Positions 1 through 7,218 of a stretch of 18,657 nucleotides of DNA are shown piece after piece. Position 1 is the stretch's first letter; each line of letters opens with the position of its first letter. The notes under the pieces were generated by a model, which worked only from the letters and a program-made list of their open reading frames with translations, did no database searches and was not told the origin of the DNA. Origin of the DNA: an uncultured Flavobacterium sp. GTDB taxonomy: Bacteria > Bacteroidota > Bacteroidia > Flavobacteriales > Flavobacteriaceae. Position numbers and translations under genes: made by a program. Location of the stretch: NCBI GenBank assembly GCA_946479395.1, contig CAMLFV010000021.1, positions 1 through 18,657 of the forward strand, given 5' to 3'.

Positions 1-149
1 AACTTTTTTCATAAGTAGTATTTTAATGTTAATAAATGTTTATGAGCCGAATATACTATTTTCTTTTGATATAACAACAAAGAAACTTCTTGTACTACAT
101 TAAGCAGAAACCACAACTATTTTACGAACTTTACTTAAAATTAGAAAAT

Positions 150-1184
150 ATGGAATTAGGAATATCGATGTTTGGCGATTTAAGGTTCAATCCACAAACG
201 CAACAACGCAAAGCACCTCATCAACGTTTTACCGAAATTCTGGAACAGGTTAAACTGGCAGACGAAGTTGGTTTAGATGTTTTTGAAATGGGCGAACACC
301 ACCGTGCAGACTACAGCGTAACCAATCCGCAGTTGTTTTTAAGCGCAGCAGCAGCAGTTACAAAAAACATAAAATTAGGATCGGCAGTTACGGTTTTAAG
401 TTCGAGTGATCCGGTGCGTTTGTTCGAAGATTTCAGTATGCTGGATCAAATATCTAAAGGTCGTGCACACATTATGGCGGGTCGCGGTAGTTTTATAGAA
501 TCGTTTCCGCTTTTTGGATTTAGTTTAGATGATTACGATGCCTTGTTTGAAGACAAGTTGATGCTTTTGCTGGATTTGATTGATAAAAACGGCACTGACA
601 TTAACTGGAACGGACGTTTGACTCAAAACCTGCAGAATGTAAATCTGTACCCAAAACCATTTCAGGATAAATTACCTGTTTGGATTGCGGTTGGTGGTAC
701 TCCGGCATCGGTTCTTCGTGCAGCCCGATTGGGTTTGCCGATTATGTTTGCCATTATTGGCGGAATGCCGATTAACTTTAAACCTTTGGTTGATTATTAC
801 AAAGAGAATTATTTGGCTTCAGGTCACGATGCGGCAAAAATGCAGTTAGGTATTAATTCGCACACTTTTGTTGGGGCTAACAGCAATATAAAAAACGAGT
901 ATTTTCCGTTTTATGCCGCACAGATGGATCATATTGGGAAAGACCGCGGTTGGGCGCCGTTTAGCAAAGAGGTGTTTTTAAACACCACCCGACCTGAAGG
1001 TGCGTATTTTATGGACGAACCTAATGCGGTAATCGATAAAATTCTGCAACAGCACGAATGGTTTGGTCATACCCGTTTTGTAGGACAGATGGATGTTGGC
1101 GATCCTGATCACAATATGCTTATGAAATCGATTGAATTGTTTGGAACTAAAGTAGCTCCGGAAGTTAGAAAGGCTTTAAAATAA
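150..1184 (+). CDS. LLM-class (luciferase-like) flavin-dependent oxidoreductase
   Basis: This is a 344-residue protein of the bacterial luciferase-like monooxygenase family, a cytoplasmic TIM-barrel enzyme that would use reduced flavin; its substrate cannot be read from the sequence. Family marks are the N-terminal strand MELGISMFGD, the EMGEHHR segment with His50-His51, the AAAAVTKNIKLGSAV strand, the SSSDPVRLFEDFSMLD segment and the AHIMAGRGSF segment. The open frame extends upstream to an ATG at 90, but those 20 extra residues do not resemble the family, whose barrel begins at MELG, so I place the start at 150. Length is normal for the family. No Shine-Dalgarno sequence is visible. The gene stands alone and ends in a strong terminator facing a minus-strand lipoprotein gene. 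The family is secure; the reaction is not known. Confidence 0.93.
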   Translation: MELGISMFGDLRFNPQTQQRKAPHQRFTEILEQVKLADEVGLDVFEMGEHHRADYSVTNPQLFLSAAAAVTKNIKLGSAVTVLSSSDPVRLFEDFSMLDQISKGRAHIMAGRGSFIESFPLFGFSLDDYDALFEDKLMLLLDLIDKNGTDINWNGRLTQNLQNVNLYPKPFQDKLPVWIAVGGTPASVLRAARLGLPIMFAIIGGMPINFKPLVDYYKENYLASGHDAAKMQLGINSHTFVGANSNIKNEYFPFYAAQMDHIGKDRGWAPFSKEVFLNTTRPEGAYFMDEPNAVIDKILQQHEWFGHTRFVGQMDVGDPDHNMLMKSIELFGTKVAPEVRKALK

Positions 1185-1229
1185 ATAAATCCTGCTGGTT
1201 TAAACTCTGGCAGGATTTATTCAATTTTT
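1184..1229. terminator. Bidirectional rho-independent terminator between convergent genes
   Basis: A perfect 12-bp stem, AATAAATCCTGC (1184-1195) and GCAGGATTTATT (1210-1221), encloses a 14-base loop. A T-rich run follows on the plus strand at 1225-1229. The bases to the left are A-rich, so it also works as a T-rich tail on the minus strand. It overlaps the last codons of both flanking genes. Confidence 0.85.
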
Positions 1230-1652
1230 GAAGTAACATAACCCTTTTAAATTTTTTGATTTCGAAACATCAAAGATAAAATTTTCAGGTTCTTTGCAGA
1301 AGCGAGTATCGTTAATTGTAACACAGTAAGCAGTATCTCCAATGTATTCCTCTTTTCCATCTATCATAGCAGTGAATATTGACGATGTTTCTAAATAATA
1401 CATTTCACCTTGCTTTATTTTGTTTTTAGATTCACAGTGATCTTTTTTTGAAACGATCTTATAATCATGTCCCTTAATTCTTTCTCTTGCATATATAATA
1501 TAGTAGTCATTAATAGAATCAATACGACTAATGTAATATTCAACTGAACAACAACATCTATCATTCTTTGCAGATGAAGATTTACAACTAATAATAAATA
1601 TAGATACTAACATAACAAAATATATGTAACGTATTTCAATCATTCTTTTCAT
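1221..1652 (-). CDS. Small cysteine-rich putative lipoprotein, unknown function
   Basis: This 143-residue protein is not recognised. It begins with a basic segment and a hydrophobic stretch (about residues 9-21) ending in the lipobox-like IISC, which places the acylated cysteine at residue 23, so it is probably exported and lipid-anchored. Just after the anchor there is a run of three cysteines (33-35), with three more cysteines further on; the mature part looks mostly beta and charged. An alternative start at Met4 would leave the signal intact. It lies 83 bases downstream of the DUF2071 gene on the same strand, with no convincing terminator between, so it may be at the tail of that operon. 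The base composition is AT-rich by eye. That it is a real gene is likely because of the clean signal and the terminator at its end; its role is unknown. Confidence 0.72.
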   Translation of the reverse strand: MKRMIEIRYIYFVMLVSIFIISCKSSSAKNDRCCCSVEYYISRIDSINDYYIIYARERIKGHDYKIVSKKDHCESKNKIKQGEMYYLETSSIFTAMIDGKEEYIGDTAYCVTINDTRFCKEPENFIFDVSKSKNLKGLCYFKN

Positions 1653-1735
1653 AAATGTAATTTGAAATAATTATAATCAACTCTTCTTCTTTAACTTTTG
1701 TATTGAATTGTTTTTATCAAATCTTCCATAAAAAA

Positions 1736-2461
1736 CTAAACTTGTATTTTATTCCATGCAATAACTTGCACGCCACTTGAATACTGAACTTTTAAAGGTA
1801 ATTCGTTTAAATTTAAATCGCCCAAAACATAATCTGTCTGTAATTCATAAAGCGTAAGTTGGTACAACGGCCAGGGAATATGATGAATATCGTATCGATA
1901 CAAATTTTCATCGGCATCAACATACAAGCAATATCGCTCGGTTAAAAAACAATCTAAATCGGTTTTATTGGTTATTTCAGTTCCAATTTCATACTTTGCT
2001 GCAAACGAAAAACATTTCTTTTTAAAAACCGATTGAAAGTAATCTTTATTGTTTCGATACATATCGGCATGTTCATAAGGTAAAACCGACAATAATTTTG
2101 AAACGGCTACTGAAATGATCTTACTTGCTTCGATATTTAAAAAATACACGCCCGTAATATCGTCTTTTACAACATAAGTCCGCAAATTGATCTCTTCAAA
2201 ATTAGAAATTGGCGCAAACGGAGGCAAAAATCGCGGTCGGATTTTTTCCATAGTAAATGCCACCAATGACACGTAGGCTTCCTCATTAAACAAATCAATT
2301 GTTAAACCATCGGGAATTAATTCCTGCAAAATAGCTGCATCAACCTTCCAATGAAAAAACAAGGCACGGTTCCATTCCTGATAAAAATTATAAGGTTGTT
2401 TTGGGTAATCCCACGTTCGGTGATCGGTTTGTTTTAGTATTTTTTTGATTGATAATCCCAT
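1736..2461 (-). CDS. DUF2071 (YqjF-like) family protein
   Basis: This 241-residue protein belongs to the DUF2071/YqjF family, a conserved cytoplasmic family without an established activity. Diagnostic segments are WNRALFFHWKVD (about 30-41), IPDGLTIDLF (49-58), the VAFTMEKIRPR segment (67-77) and FEEINLRTYV (88-97), all in family order and spacing; the C-terminal part with YRYDIHHIPWPLY also fits. Length is normal. There is no signal peptide. The start codon lies one base from the stop codon of the upstream DinB-like gene, so the two are certainly co-transcribed and probably translationally coupled. The function is unknown; the family call is secure. Confidence 0.9.
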   Translation of the reverse strand: MGLSIKKILKQTDHRTWDYPKQPYNFYQEWNRALFFHWKVDAAILQELIPDGLTIDLFNEEAYVSLVAFTMEKIRPRFLPPFAPISNFEEINLRTYVVKDDITGVYFLNIEASKIISVAVSKLLSVLPYEHADMYRNNKDYFQSVFKKKCFSFAAKYEIGTEITNKTDLDCFLTERYCLYVDADENLYRYDIHHIPWPLYQLTLYELQTDYVLGDLNLNELPLKVQYSSGVQVIAWNKIQV

Positions 2462-2462
2462 A

Positions 2463-3038
2463 TCATTCCTGGTTTTTATCGTTCAACAAATCATCTGTAA
2501 AATGCCTGCGTTGCTTTTCTGTCGAAAATTTTGCAGCATTATATTGGTTTGATTTATTTCGGGGAATTGATAACGATTGCCACTTTTCGTTTTGAATCAT
2601 TTTACCGATAAAAACAATCTGCCCAACGTGATACGGGTAATGCGCCAATTGTCTATTAATGGCTTCCTGCACCGTATGCCCTTCGTTGCGAATATAGATG
2701 ATTTTGTTCAAATCGCTTTCAGACAAACTGTTCAAGGTATTAAACAAGCAGTTCCAACCGGCTTCCCATTTTTCCAGAACTTCGGCAGCCGAATTTAAAT
2801 CGGCTTCAAATTCACTGTCACGATTTCGCCATTCTTTTTCGCCATCGGTTGTAAAAATATCCGTCCAACGCGAAAGCATGTTTCCCCACAAATGTTTCAC
2901 AATAACTGCAATGCTGTTGCTTTCTGCATTAAACTGCCAAAGGAAATCGGGTTCTTGCAATTGTTCAAACGTTTTATCGCCCAAATGCTTGTAATAGGCA
3001 AACTGCTTTTTTACACTTTCTATAAATGTTGATTCCAT
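2463..3038 (-). CDS. DinB-like (DUF1572) four-helix-bundle protein
   Basis: This 191-residue protein fits the DUF1572 branch of the DinB/YfiT superfamily, whose members fold as a four-helix bundle with a metal site formed by three histidines. The likely metal ligands are His49 in VKHLWGN and His133 and His137 in LAHYPYHVGQ, in the spacing expected for the family, so the site looks intact. Some family members act as thiol-dependent transferases, but this one cannot be assigned a reaction. The C-terminus (about 160-191) is polar and probably disordered. It sits between the DUF72 gene (11-base gap) and the DUF2071 gene (one-base gap) in one minus-strand operon. Confidence 0.88.
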   Translation of the reverse strand: MESTFIESVKKQFAYYKHLGDKTFEQLQEPDFLWQFNAESNSIAVIVKHLWGNMLSRWTDIFTTDGEKEWRNRDSEFEADLNSAAEVLEKWEAGWNCLFNTLNSLSESDLNKIIYIRNEGHTVQEAINRQLAHYPYHVGQIVFIGKMIQNEKWQSLSIPRNKSNQYNAAKFSTEKQRRHFTDDLLNDKNQE

Positions 3039-3049
3039 TTGTTTCGATT

Positions 3050-3931
3050 TTAAAATAGTGACAAATCATTTTTTCCTGGATACGGAAGATCTAACTTAAA
3101 CTCGGCATTCAATTGTTTAATAAAATGAGTTGCCAGCAAAGGAGATTCTAATTCGGTATTTTGGTGGACAAAAAAGTACAGTTTCTGCAAACCGTTTTTG
3201 CGCCAATCTTTAAGAACCGTAAGCCAATCGTTTAATCGATCATAATCATCGGCAGTATTTGCGCCAACGTATCGCACAAAAGCCGTGTTGCTTGTTAAAC
3301 GCATGTGCAGCATATCGCGGCGACCGGCAGTATCAACAATAATATTTGCCACGTTATGCTTTTGCAACAAATTACAAAATTGATTAAAAATGGTTTTATC
3401 TGCAAACCATTCTTCGTTACGAACCTCAACAGCTAACGGAAAACCTTTTGGAAATTCTTCGATAAATTTCTGTAATCGGTCAAAATCTTTTGGTTTGAAA
3501 TTCTCGTGCATTTGTAGAAAAATCATTCCCAACTTATCTTCGAAAAACGCCAAAGCATCGGTAAACGCCAATACTTTTTCATTAGTGTTCAACAACCTGC
3601 TGTAATGACTGATTGATTGCGGAATTTTGGGAAAAAACTTAAAGCTTTCAGGTGTTTTATCATTCCAAATCTGCACCTGATCTTTAGACGGCGAACTGTA
3701 ATAAGTAGCATTCAGCTCGATACTGTTGAACTGTTGCGAATAATATGTCAGCTCGTCTTTTGTGCCTTTGGGATAGAAGTTTTTTAAATCGGTTTTGTTC
3801 CATTTTGCGCAACCTACAAAAACCTCGAAATCACCTTTAGGATTTTTCCCTAAAACAGCATAGGTTTCGGGCGGAGTTGGCGGTAAGGTAAAATCGACCA
3901 AAGACGGATCGGCAACTTTTCCAAATTTCAT
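3050..3931 (-). CDS. DUF72 (YecE-like) TIM-barrel protein
   Basis: This 293-residue protein is a DUF72/YecE family member, a predicted TIM-barrel protein without an established activity. Visible family marks are the opening strand VGCAKWN (39-45), YYSQQFNSIELNATYY (63-78), FKFFPKIP (97-104), the LAVEVRNEEWF segment and the late FVRYVGAN strand. About 35 residues precede the barrel, as in other flavobacterial members I recall. It is the first gene of the operon DUF72, DinB-like, DUF2071. A partial -7 box on the minus strand (TATCTTTA, complement of 3941-3948) lies very close to the start and is weak evidence for the operon promoter. The family call is secure. Confidence 0.92.
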   Translation of the reverse strand: MKFGKVADPSLVDFTLPPTPPETYAVLGKNPKGDFEVFVGCAKWNKTDLKNFYPKGTKDELTYYSQQFNSIELNATYYSSPSKDQVQIWNDKTPESFKFFPKIPQSISHYSRLLNTNEKVLAFTDALAFFEDKLGMIFLQMHENFKPKDFDRLQKFIEEFPKGFPLAVEVRNEEWFADKTIFNQFCNLLQKHNVANIIVDTAGRRDMLHMRLTSNTAFVRYVGANTADDYDRLNDWLTVLKDWRKNGLQKLYFFVHQNTELESPLLATHFIKQLNAEFKLDLPYPGKNDLSLF

Positions 3932-3976
3932 TTTTTATTTAAAGATAGGTTTTTTCTTAAAAACTGCCGATAATAA

Positions 3977-4006
3977 TTGTTGATAATTACAGAGTTGCTA
4001 TATTTA
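3977..4006 (+). promoter_or_regulatory. Candidate Bacteroidota-type promoter for the 4032 gene
   Basis: A TTG at 3977-3979 is followed after 19 bases by TATATTTA (3999-4006), which matches the TAnnTTTG -7 box at seven of eight positions. The spacing agrees with the -33/-7 arrangement known in Bacteroidota. The start codon follows 25 bases downstream. Confidence 0.45.
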
Positions 4007-4031
4007 TAAAAACTTAAATCTGTTTTATAAA

Positions 4032-4538
4032 ATGCAAAATGAATATAAAACTTTAGCAGATTCTTATGAAAACGCTATTTTTTCTTTTAACGATTTTAAA
4101 GTTGGTGGTGTTGGCGGAAGCAGAATGACGATTAGTGAATATCACATTGAAATACCTTATAAAAATATGACAATCAACGTTAGTAATGAATTAGGAAATC
4201 ATAATTTAGGAAAAGTTGATGTAACTTTAAGTAATTGTAATTTTCATTCTTTTGAGATTACTTCCCGCAATCATTTTATGAGTTTATTCTCACGTAAAAA
4301 AGAAATGTTGAAAATATCGTGTACCAATAATGCTTTTAAAAATACCCTTCAAAACACAACAATAGTTTCTGGTTTAGAGAAAATTGCAAAACAAAATGCG
4401 TTTGAACCACACATAACATCAAATTATACTAACGGAAAATGGAATATTTCCACCAAATATCATTTAGAATTTGAAGATAAAATTGGTGCTTTAAAAGCGT
4501 TGATCGATTTTCATAAATTGCTAATTGATTCGATTTAA
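4032..4538 (+). CDS. Hypothetical protein, 168 residues, unrecognised
   Basis: I do not recognise this protein. It has no signal peptide or membrane segment and is probably cytoplasmic. The first half is polar and looks beta-rich, with a glycine-rich turn (GGVGGS, about 26-31). The second half contains a helical segment around LEKIAKQNAF and a C-terminal helix rich in Leu, Ile and Lys. It is transcribed divergently from the DUF72 operon across a 100-base gap and ends in a perfect palindromic terminator, so it is a single-gene unit. A candidate promoter at the proper distance and the clean terminator support it as a real gene. No function can be given. Confidence 0.75.
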   Translation: MQNEYKTLADSYENAIFSFNDFKVGGVGGSRMTISEYHIEIPYKNMTINVSNELGNHNLGKVDVTLSNCNFHSFEITSRNHFMSLFSRKKEMLKISCTNNAFKNTLQNTTIVSGLEKIAKQNAFEPHITSNYTNGKWNISTKYHLEFEDKIGALKALIDFHKLLIDSI

Positions 4539-4550
4539 AAATATTTAACC

Positions 4551-4578
4551 AAAAAACCACTCAATTGAGTGGCTTTTT
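4551..4578. terminator. Bidirectional rho-independent terminator (perfect palindrome)
   Basis: CCACTCAATTGAGTGG (4557-4572) is a perfect palindrome, flanked by six A bases (4551-4556) and followed by C and five T bases (4574-4578). Because of the A-run and T-run it can stop transcription from both convergent genes. Confidence 0.9.
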
Positions 4579-4579
4579 G

Positions 4580-5233
4580 TTATTTATTCAATAAAATTGC
4601 GTCTATTACGTAGTTGTAATTCAACAAATCGCGATCGTCTTCGTTATAAATTCGTTCCCATTTAAATTCAGGCAGAAAAATGCGGGTAGCTGCTTTCCCG
4701 TTCCAATCTACTTTTAAATTGTGCTTTTCTAAAACTTCCACAATTTTTTTGGCAACATCTCTGCTAACCACATCGCTTACGTTGTCTATCTTCTGAAAAC
4801 TAATGTACAAACCTTCTCCGCGAACAGCACGTTCCATATCCTGACCATGGTAAAAACAGTATCCTTCCGATTTCTCGTCGTTATCAATCAAAGTACGCTC
4901 AACTTCAGTAACTTCATATTCGCCGCCATCATTGGTAAATCCTGTATAATGAAGGGCAATAATTTTAGATTCTGCCAATTCATCAAAAGCCGCAATTAAA
5001 CGGTTGGTTTGCGTATCATCGCCCCAAGATTCACTTTCTTTTAAAAGCTCTTCGTTCACACGATCAATCTGTTCGTATGCCCAATCTTCGGAAATTTCGT
5101 CTTCAAAACCATTATCTTCAATTTCTTCGATAATATTGTTCTGAATATCCTCTAAACTGTAAAATCCGGAACGTACCTGTGTGTAAATAGAATCAAAAAT
5201 AAATTGCTGATCTTCAGACATACTCTGTTTCAT
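4580..5233 (-). CDS. DUF6891-type cytoplasmic protein
   Basis: This 217-residue acidic protein resembles the DUF6891 family, which has no known activity. The features that suggest it are a helical acidic N-terminal part (about 8-70, with NRLIAAFDELAESKIIAL at 77-94), the YTGFTNDGG segment (96-104), and GYCFYHGQDMERAV (124-137) followed by GEGLYISF. The C-terminal segment KVDWNGKAATRIFLPEFKW fits the usual end of the family. There is no signal peptide or membrane segment. Translation could start at residue 1 or at Met5. It is a single-gene unit, divergent from the MFS transporter gene and convergent with the unrecognised gene on its left. The family call is from memory of motifs, so moderately sure. 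Confidence 0.8.
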   Translation of the reverse strand: MKQSMSEDQQFIFDSIYTQVRSGFYSLEDIQNNIIEEIEDNGFEDEISEDWAYEQIDRVNEELLKESESWGDDTQTNRLIAAFDELAESKIIALHYTGFTNDGGEYEVTEVERTLIDNDEKSEGYCFYHGQDMERAVRGEGLYISFQKIDNVSDVVSRDVAKKIVEVLEKHNLKVDWNGKAATRIFLPEFKWERIYNEDDRDLLNYNYVIDAILLNK

Positions 5234-5373
5234 ATCAAATGTGCTTTTTAGCCTTTTAACTGTTTTAAATTTTTAATAGTACGAATATATTAATTCCATT
5301 TAAATTTTATACACTGGCTATTAATTTTTTATGTTTTTTTTCTAATTAATACAAATGATAACGTTAAAACAAC

Positions 5374-5412
5374 ACAGCCTTTAAAAGAAATTTATTTGGG
5401 AAAGGCTGTTTT
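5374..5412 (+). other. Hairpin with T-run between divergent genes (orphan terminator or attenuator-like element)
   Basis: ACAGCCTTT (5374-5382) and AAAGGCTGT (5401-5409) form a perfect 9-bp stem around an 18-base loop, directly followed by T bases (TTTT at 5409-5412). It looks like a plus-strand rho-independent terminator, but no gene lies upstream on that strand: the DUF6891-type gene reads away and the MFS gene begins downstream. The MFS -7 box starts 14 bases after it, so it is not in that mRNA leader. It could end a short RNA or insulate the transporter gene from antisense reading. Confidence 0.5.
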
Positions 5413-5425
5413 GTAAAGTAAGCAC

Positions 5426-5433
5426 TACCTTTG
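5426..5433 (+). promoter_or_regulatory. -7 box (TACCTTTG) of the MFS transporter gene
   Basis: TACCTTTG is an exact match to the Bacteroidota TAnnTTTG box and is followed by C, as often seen. The start codon lies 17 bases downstream, giving a short leader. No -33 TTG at the ideal spacing is present; the nearest (5411-5413) is too close. Confidence 0.65.
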
Positions 5434-5450
5434 CAAATTGATATTTTAAG

Positions 5451-6602
5451 ATGATGAATAAAGGATTAATTGCTTTGGCATTTGGCGGATTAGCTATTGG
5501 TATGACCGAATTTACCATGATGGGAATTTTGCAGGATATTGCTAAAGACCAGCAGATTGAAATTACACAAGCTGCCCATTTTATTGCGTTGTATGCATTA
5601 GGCGTTGTGGTTGGCGCACCTATTTTAACCATTTTTACAGGAAAGATCGCTCCGAAAAAAGTGTTGTTATTATTAATGTTGCTTTTTATAGTTTTCAACG
5701 GATTATTTGCCATTGCGCCAGAATACAATACTTTGGCAATTAGCAGATTTATGTCGGGCTTGCCACACGGCGCTTTCTTTGGAGTAGGATCGGTAGTTGC
5801 TGCACAATTGGTTCAAAAAGGAAAAGAAGCACAGGCAATTGCGTTTATGTTCACAGGGATGACCATTGCAAATTTAGCCGGTGTACCACTTGGCACGTAC
5901 ATTGGGCATCATTATTCGTGGCGAATTACCTACGGAATAATCGCGGCTTTGGGATTAATTACCATTGCAAGCATTTACTTTTGGCTTCCAAATATGAACA
6001 ACAAAACAAATGGCGATTTAAAACAGCAGCTTTCTTATTTTAAACAGGCAAAAGCGTGGTTAATTGTCGCGGTTATTTCTATTGGAACAGGTGGTTTGTT
6101 TTCATGGATTACCTACATTTCGCCAATGGTTACAAAAGTGGGCGGTTTAAACGAAGACCGTGTTCCGTTTATTATGATATTAGTTGGACTGGGAATGTTC
6201 TTCGGGAACATTTTAGGCGGAAAACTGGCAGATACCATTTCTCCGACAAAAGCAGCGATTGCTTGTTTTACCACGATGGCACTTACGCTGGTTACGGTTT
6301 ACTTCACGGCACACATTACATCGTTAGCTTATGTAATGGCTTTTGTTACGGGAATGGTTGCTTTTACCATTGGATCGCCATTGCAGATGATGCTGATTAC
6401 ATCGGCAAAAGGATCCGAAAATATTGCAGCAGCAGCGGGACAAGCAAGTTTCAACATTGGTAATACTTTAGGAGCTTATTTAGGTGGAATACCAATCACA
6501 CTTGGTTATGCCTATAATTCGCCGGTGCTGGTTGGTGTGGGTATGGCGGGTATTGGTGCGATGCTTGCTATTGTTTATTTGAAGAAATATCTGGAACGAT
6601 AA
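5451..6602 (+). CDS. MFS transporter, DHA1 (AraJ/YdhP-like) drug or sugar efflux type
   Basis: This 383-residue inner-membrane protein has about 12 hydrophobic segments and belongs to the major facilitator superfamily, DHA1 branch, resembling AraJ/YdhP-type proton-driven exporters. Family marks are the first helix LALAFGGLAIGMTEF-like segment with its MTEF motif, the motif-A-like loop GAPILTIFTGKIAPKK between helices 2 and 3, the SRFMSGLPHGAFFG helix 4, and GVPLGTYIGHHYSWRITY across helix 5 and the following loop. The substrate cannot be inferred; efflux of small metabolites, sugars or drugs is usual for this branch. Two ATG codons stand in tandem (5451 and 5454). It is a single-gene unit with its own -7 box. 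Confidence 0.92.
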   Translation: MMNKGLIALAFGGLAIGMTEFTMMGILQDIAKDQQIEITQAAHFIALYALGVVVGAPILTIFTGKIAPKKVLLLLMLLFIVFNGLFAIAPEYNTLAISRFMSGLPHGAFFGVGSVVAAQLVQKGKEAQAIAFMFTGMTIANLAGVPLGTYIGHHYSWRITYGIIAALGLITIASIYFWLPNMNNKTNGDLKQQLSYFKQAKAWLIVAVISIGTGGLFSWITYISPMVTKVGGLNEDRVPFIMILVGLGMFFGNILGGKLADTISPTKAAIACFTTMALTLVTVYFTAHITSLAYVMAFVTGMVAFTIGSPLQMMLITSAKGSENIAAAAGQASFNIGNTLGAYLGGIPITLGYAYNSPVLVGVGMAGIGAMLAIVYLKKYLER

Positions 6603-6733
6603 AATACACTTTTTGTAGAAAAAATAAACATACTTAGCGTTTTCTATACTTTAAACACGGTTTAATTAGCGATATATCAGCAGTGGCACAATGCTTGTTT
6701 TAAGTTAAGTGTAACAATAATATTTTAAGAGCT

Positions 6734-7108
6734 ATGAAAAGTATTTTAAAGATTTTCGGAATTTTATGTTTATCAATCTTTGTTTTTACAGCATGTAGTG
6801 ATGATGACGACCCAGCAAACAACGATTTTTTTGTTGGCAGATACAACGGTAAAGTAACATTTGCTAACGGCGACGAAAGTAAATCGAACGATAACGGACA
6901 CGTACAGGTTGTAAAAGTAGGCGATAAATACAACTTTTTATTTTCGGACAGTATCCCGGATATTACCGGAATTGAAATTGAGAAAAATGATAACACCGCT
7001 GTAATGATCGGTTCTAACGAAACACATTACATAAGAATTACAGCAAGTAAATTATCTATTTTTTATTTAAAAGATGGTGCAACCTGGACAGCAGATGCTA
7101 ATAGATAA
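6734..7108 (+). CDS. Small lipoprotein with SDDDD export signal
   Basis: This 124-residue protein has a lipoprotein signal peptide (hydrophobic 5-19) ending in lipobox FTAC with the acylated Cys21. The next residues are SDDDD (22-26), an acidic stretch like the lipoprotein export signal that directs Bacteroidota lipoproteins to the cell surface, so a surface location is inferred. The rest is a short, polar, beta-rich domain (about 32-124) with GRYNGKVTF and a C-terminal FYLKDGATW segment; I do not recognise a family. A terminator follows, which separates it from the large three-gene cassette downstream. The 131 bases between the MFS gene and this gene hold no clear promoter box. Real gene very likely; function unknown. 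Confidence 0.82.
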   Translation: MKSILKIFGILCLSIFVFTACSDDDDPANNDFFVGRYNGKVTFANGDESKSNDNGHVQVVKVGDKYNFLFSDSIPDITGIEIEKNDNTAVMIGSNETHYIRITASKLSIFYLKDGATWTADANR

Positions 7109-7127
7109 AATAAATAGTATTTTTTTT

Positions 7128-7161
7128 AAGAGTCATATTTTTTAATATGGCTCTTTTTTTT
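7128..7161 (+). terminator. Rho-independent terminator after the SDDDD lipoprotein
   Basis: AAGAGTCATATT (7128-7139) pairs with AATATGGCTCTT (7144-7155) with one G-T pair around a four-base T loop, and continues into a run of T bases to 7161. It lies before the real start of the next gene at 7219. Confidence 0.85.
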
Positions 7162-7218
7162 ATATTTACTCAATTTATTAAGTTATTTTTAACATATTTT
7201 CTACTAAACACTACATTT

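Noticed and set aside
1..12. ATGAAAAAAGTT on the minus strand running off the left edge, a possible gene start (MKKV)
   Set aside because: Only four codons are visible and no exact promoter box lies upstream, so a gene cannot be supported from this window.
90..149. N-terminal extension of the luciferase-like protein from an upstream ATG
   Set aside because: The added residues do not resemble the family, whose first beta strand begins at the ATG at 150.
6616..6646. Inverted repeat TAGAAAA/TTTTCTA after the MFS gene as a terminator
   Set aside because: The stem is AT-only and only seven pairs long, and no T-run follows it.
7147..7218. Upstream start for the repeat protein
   Set aside because: It lies within the hairpin and T-run of the preceding terminator; the ATG at 7219 begins a normal signal peptide.
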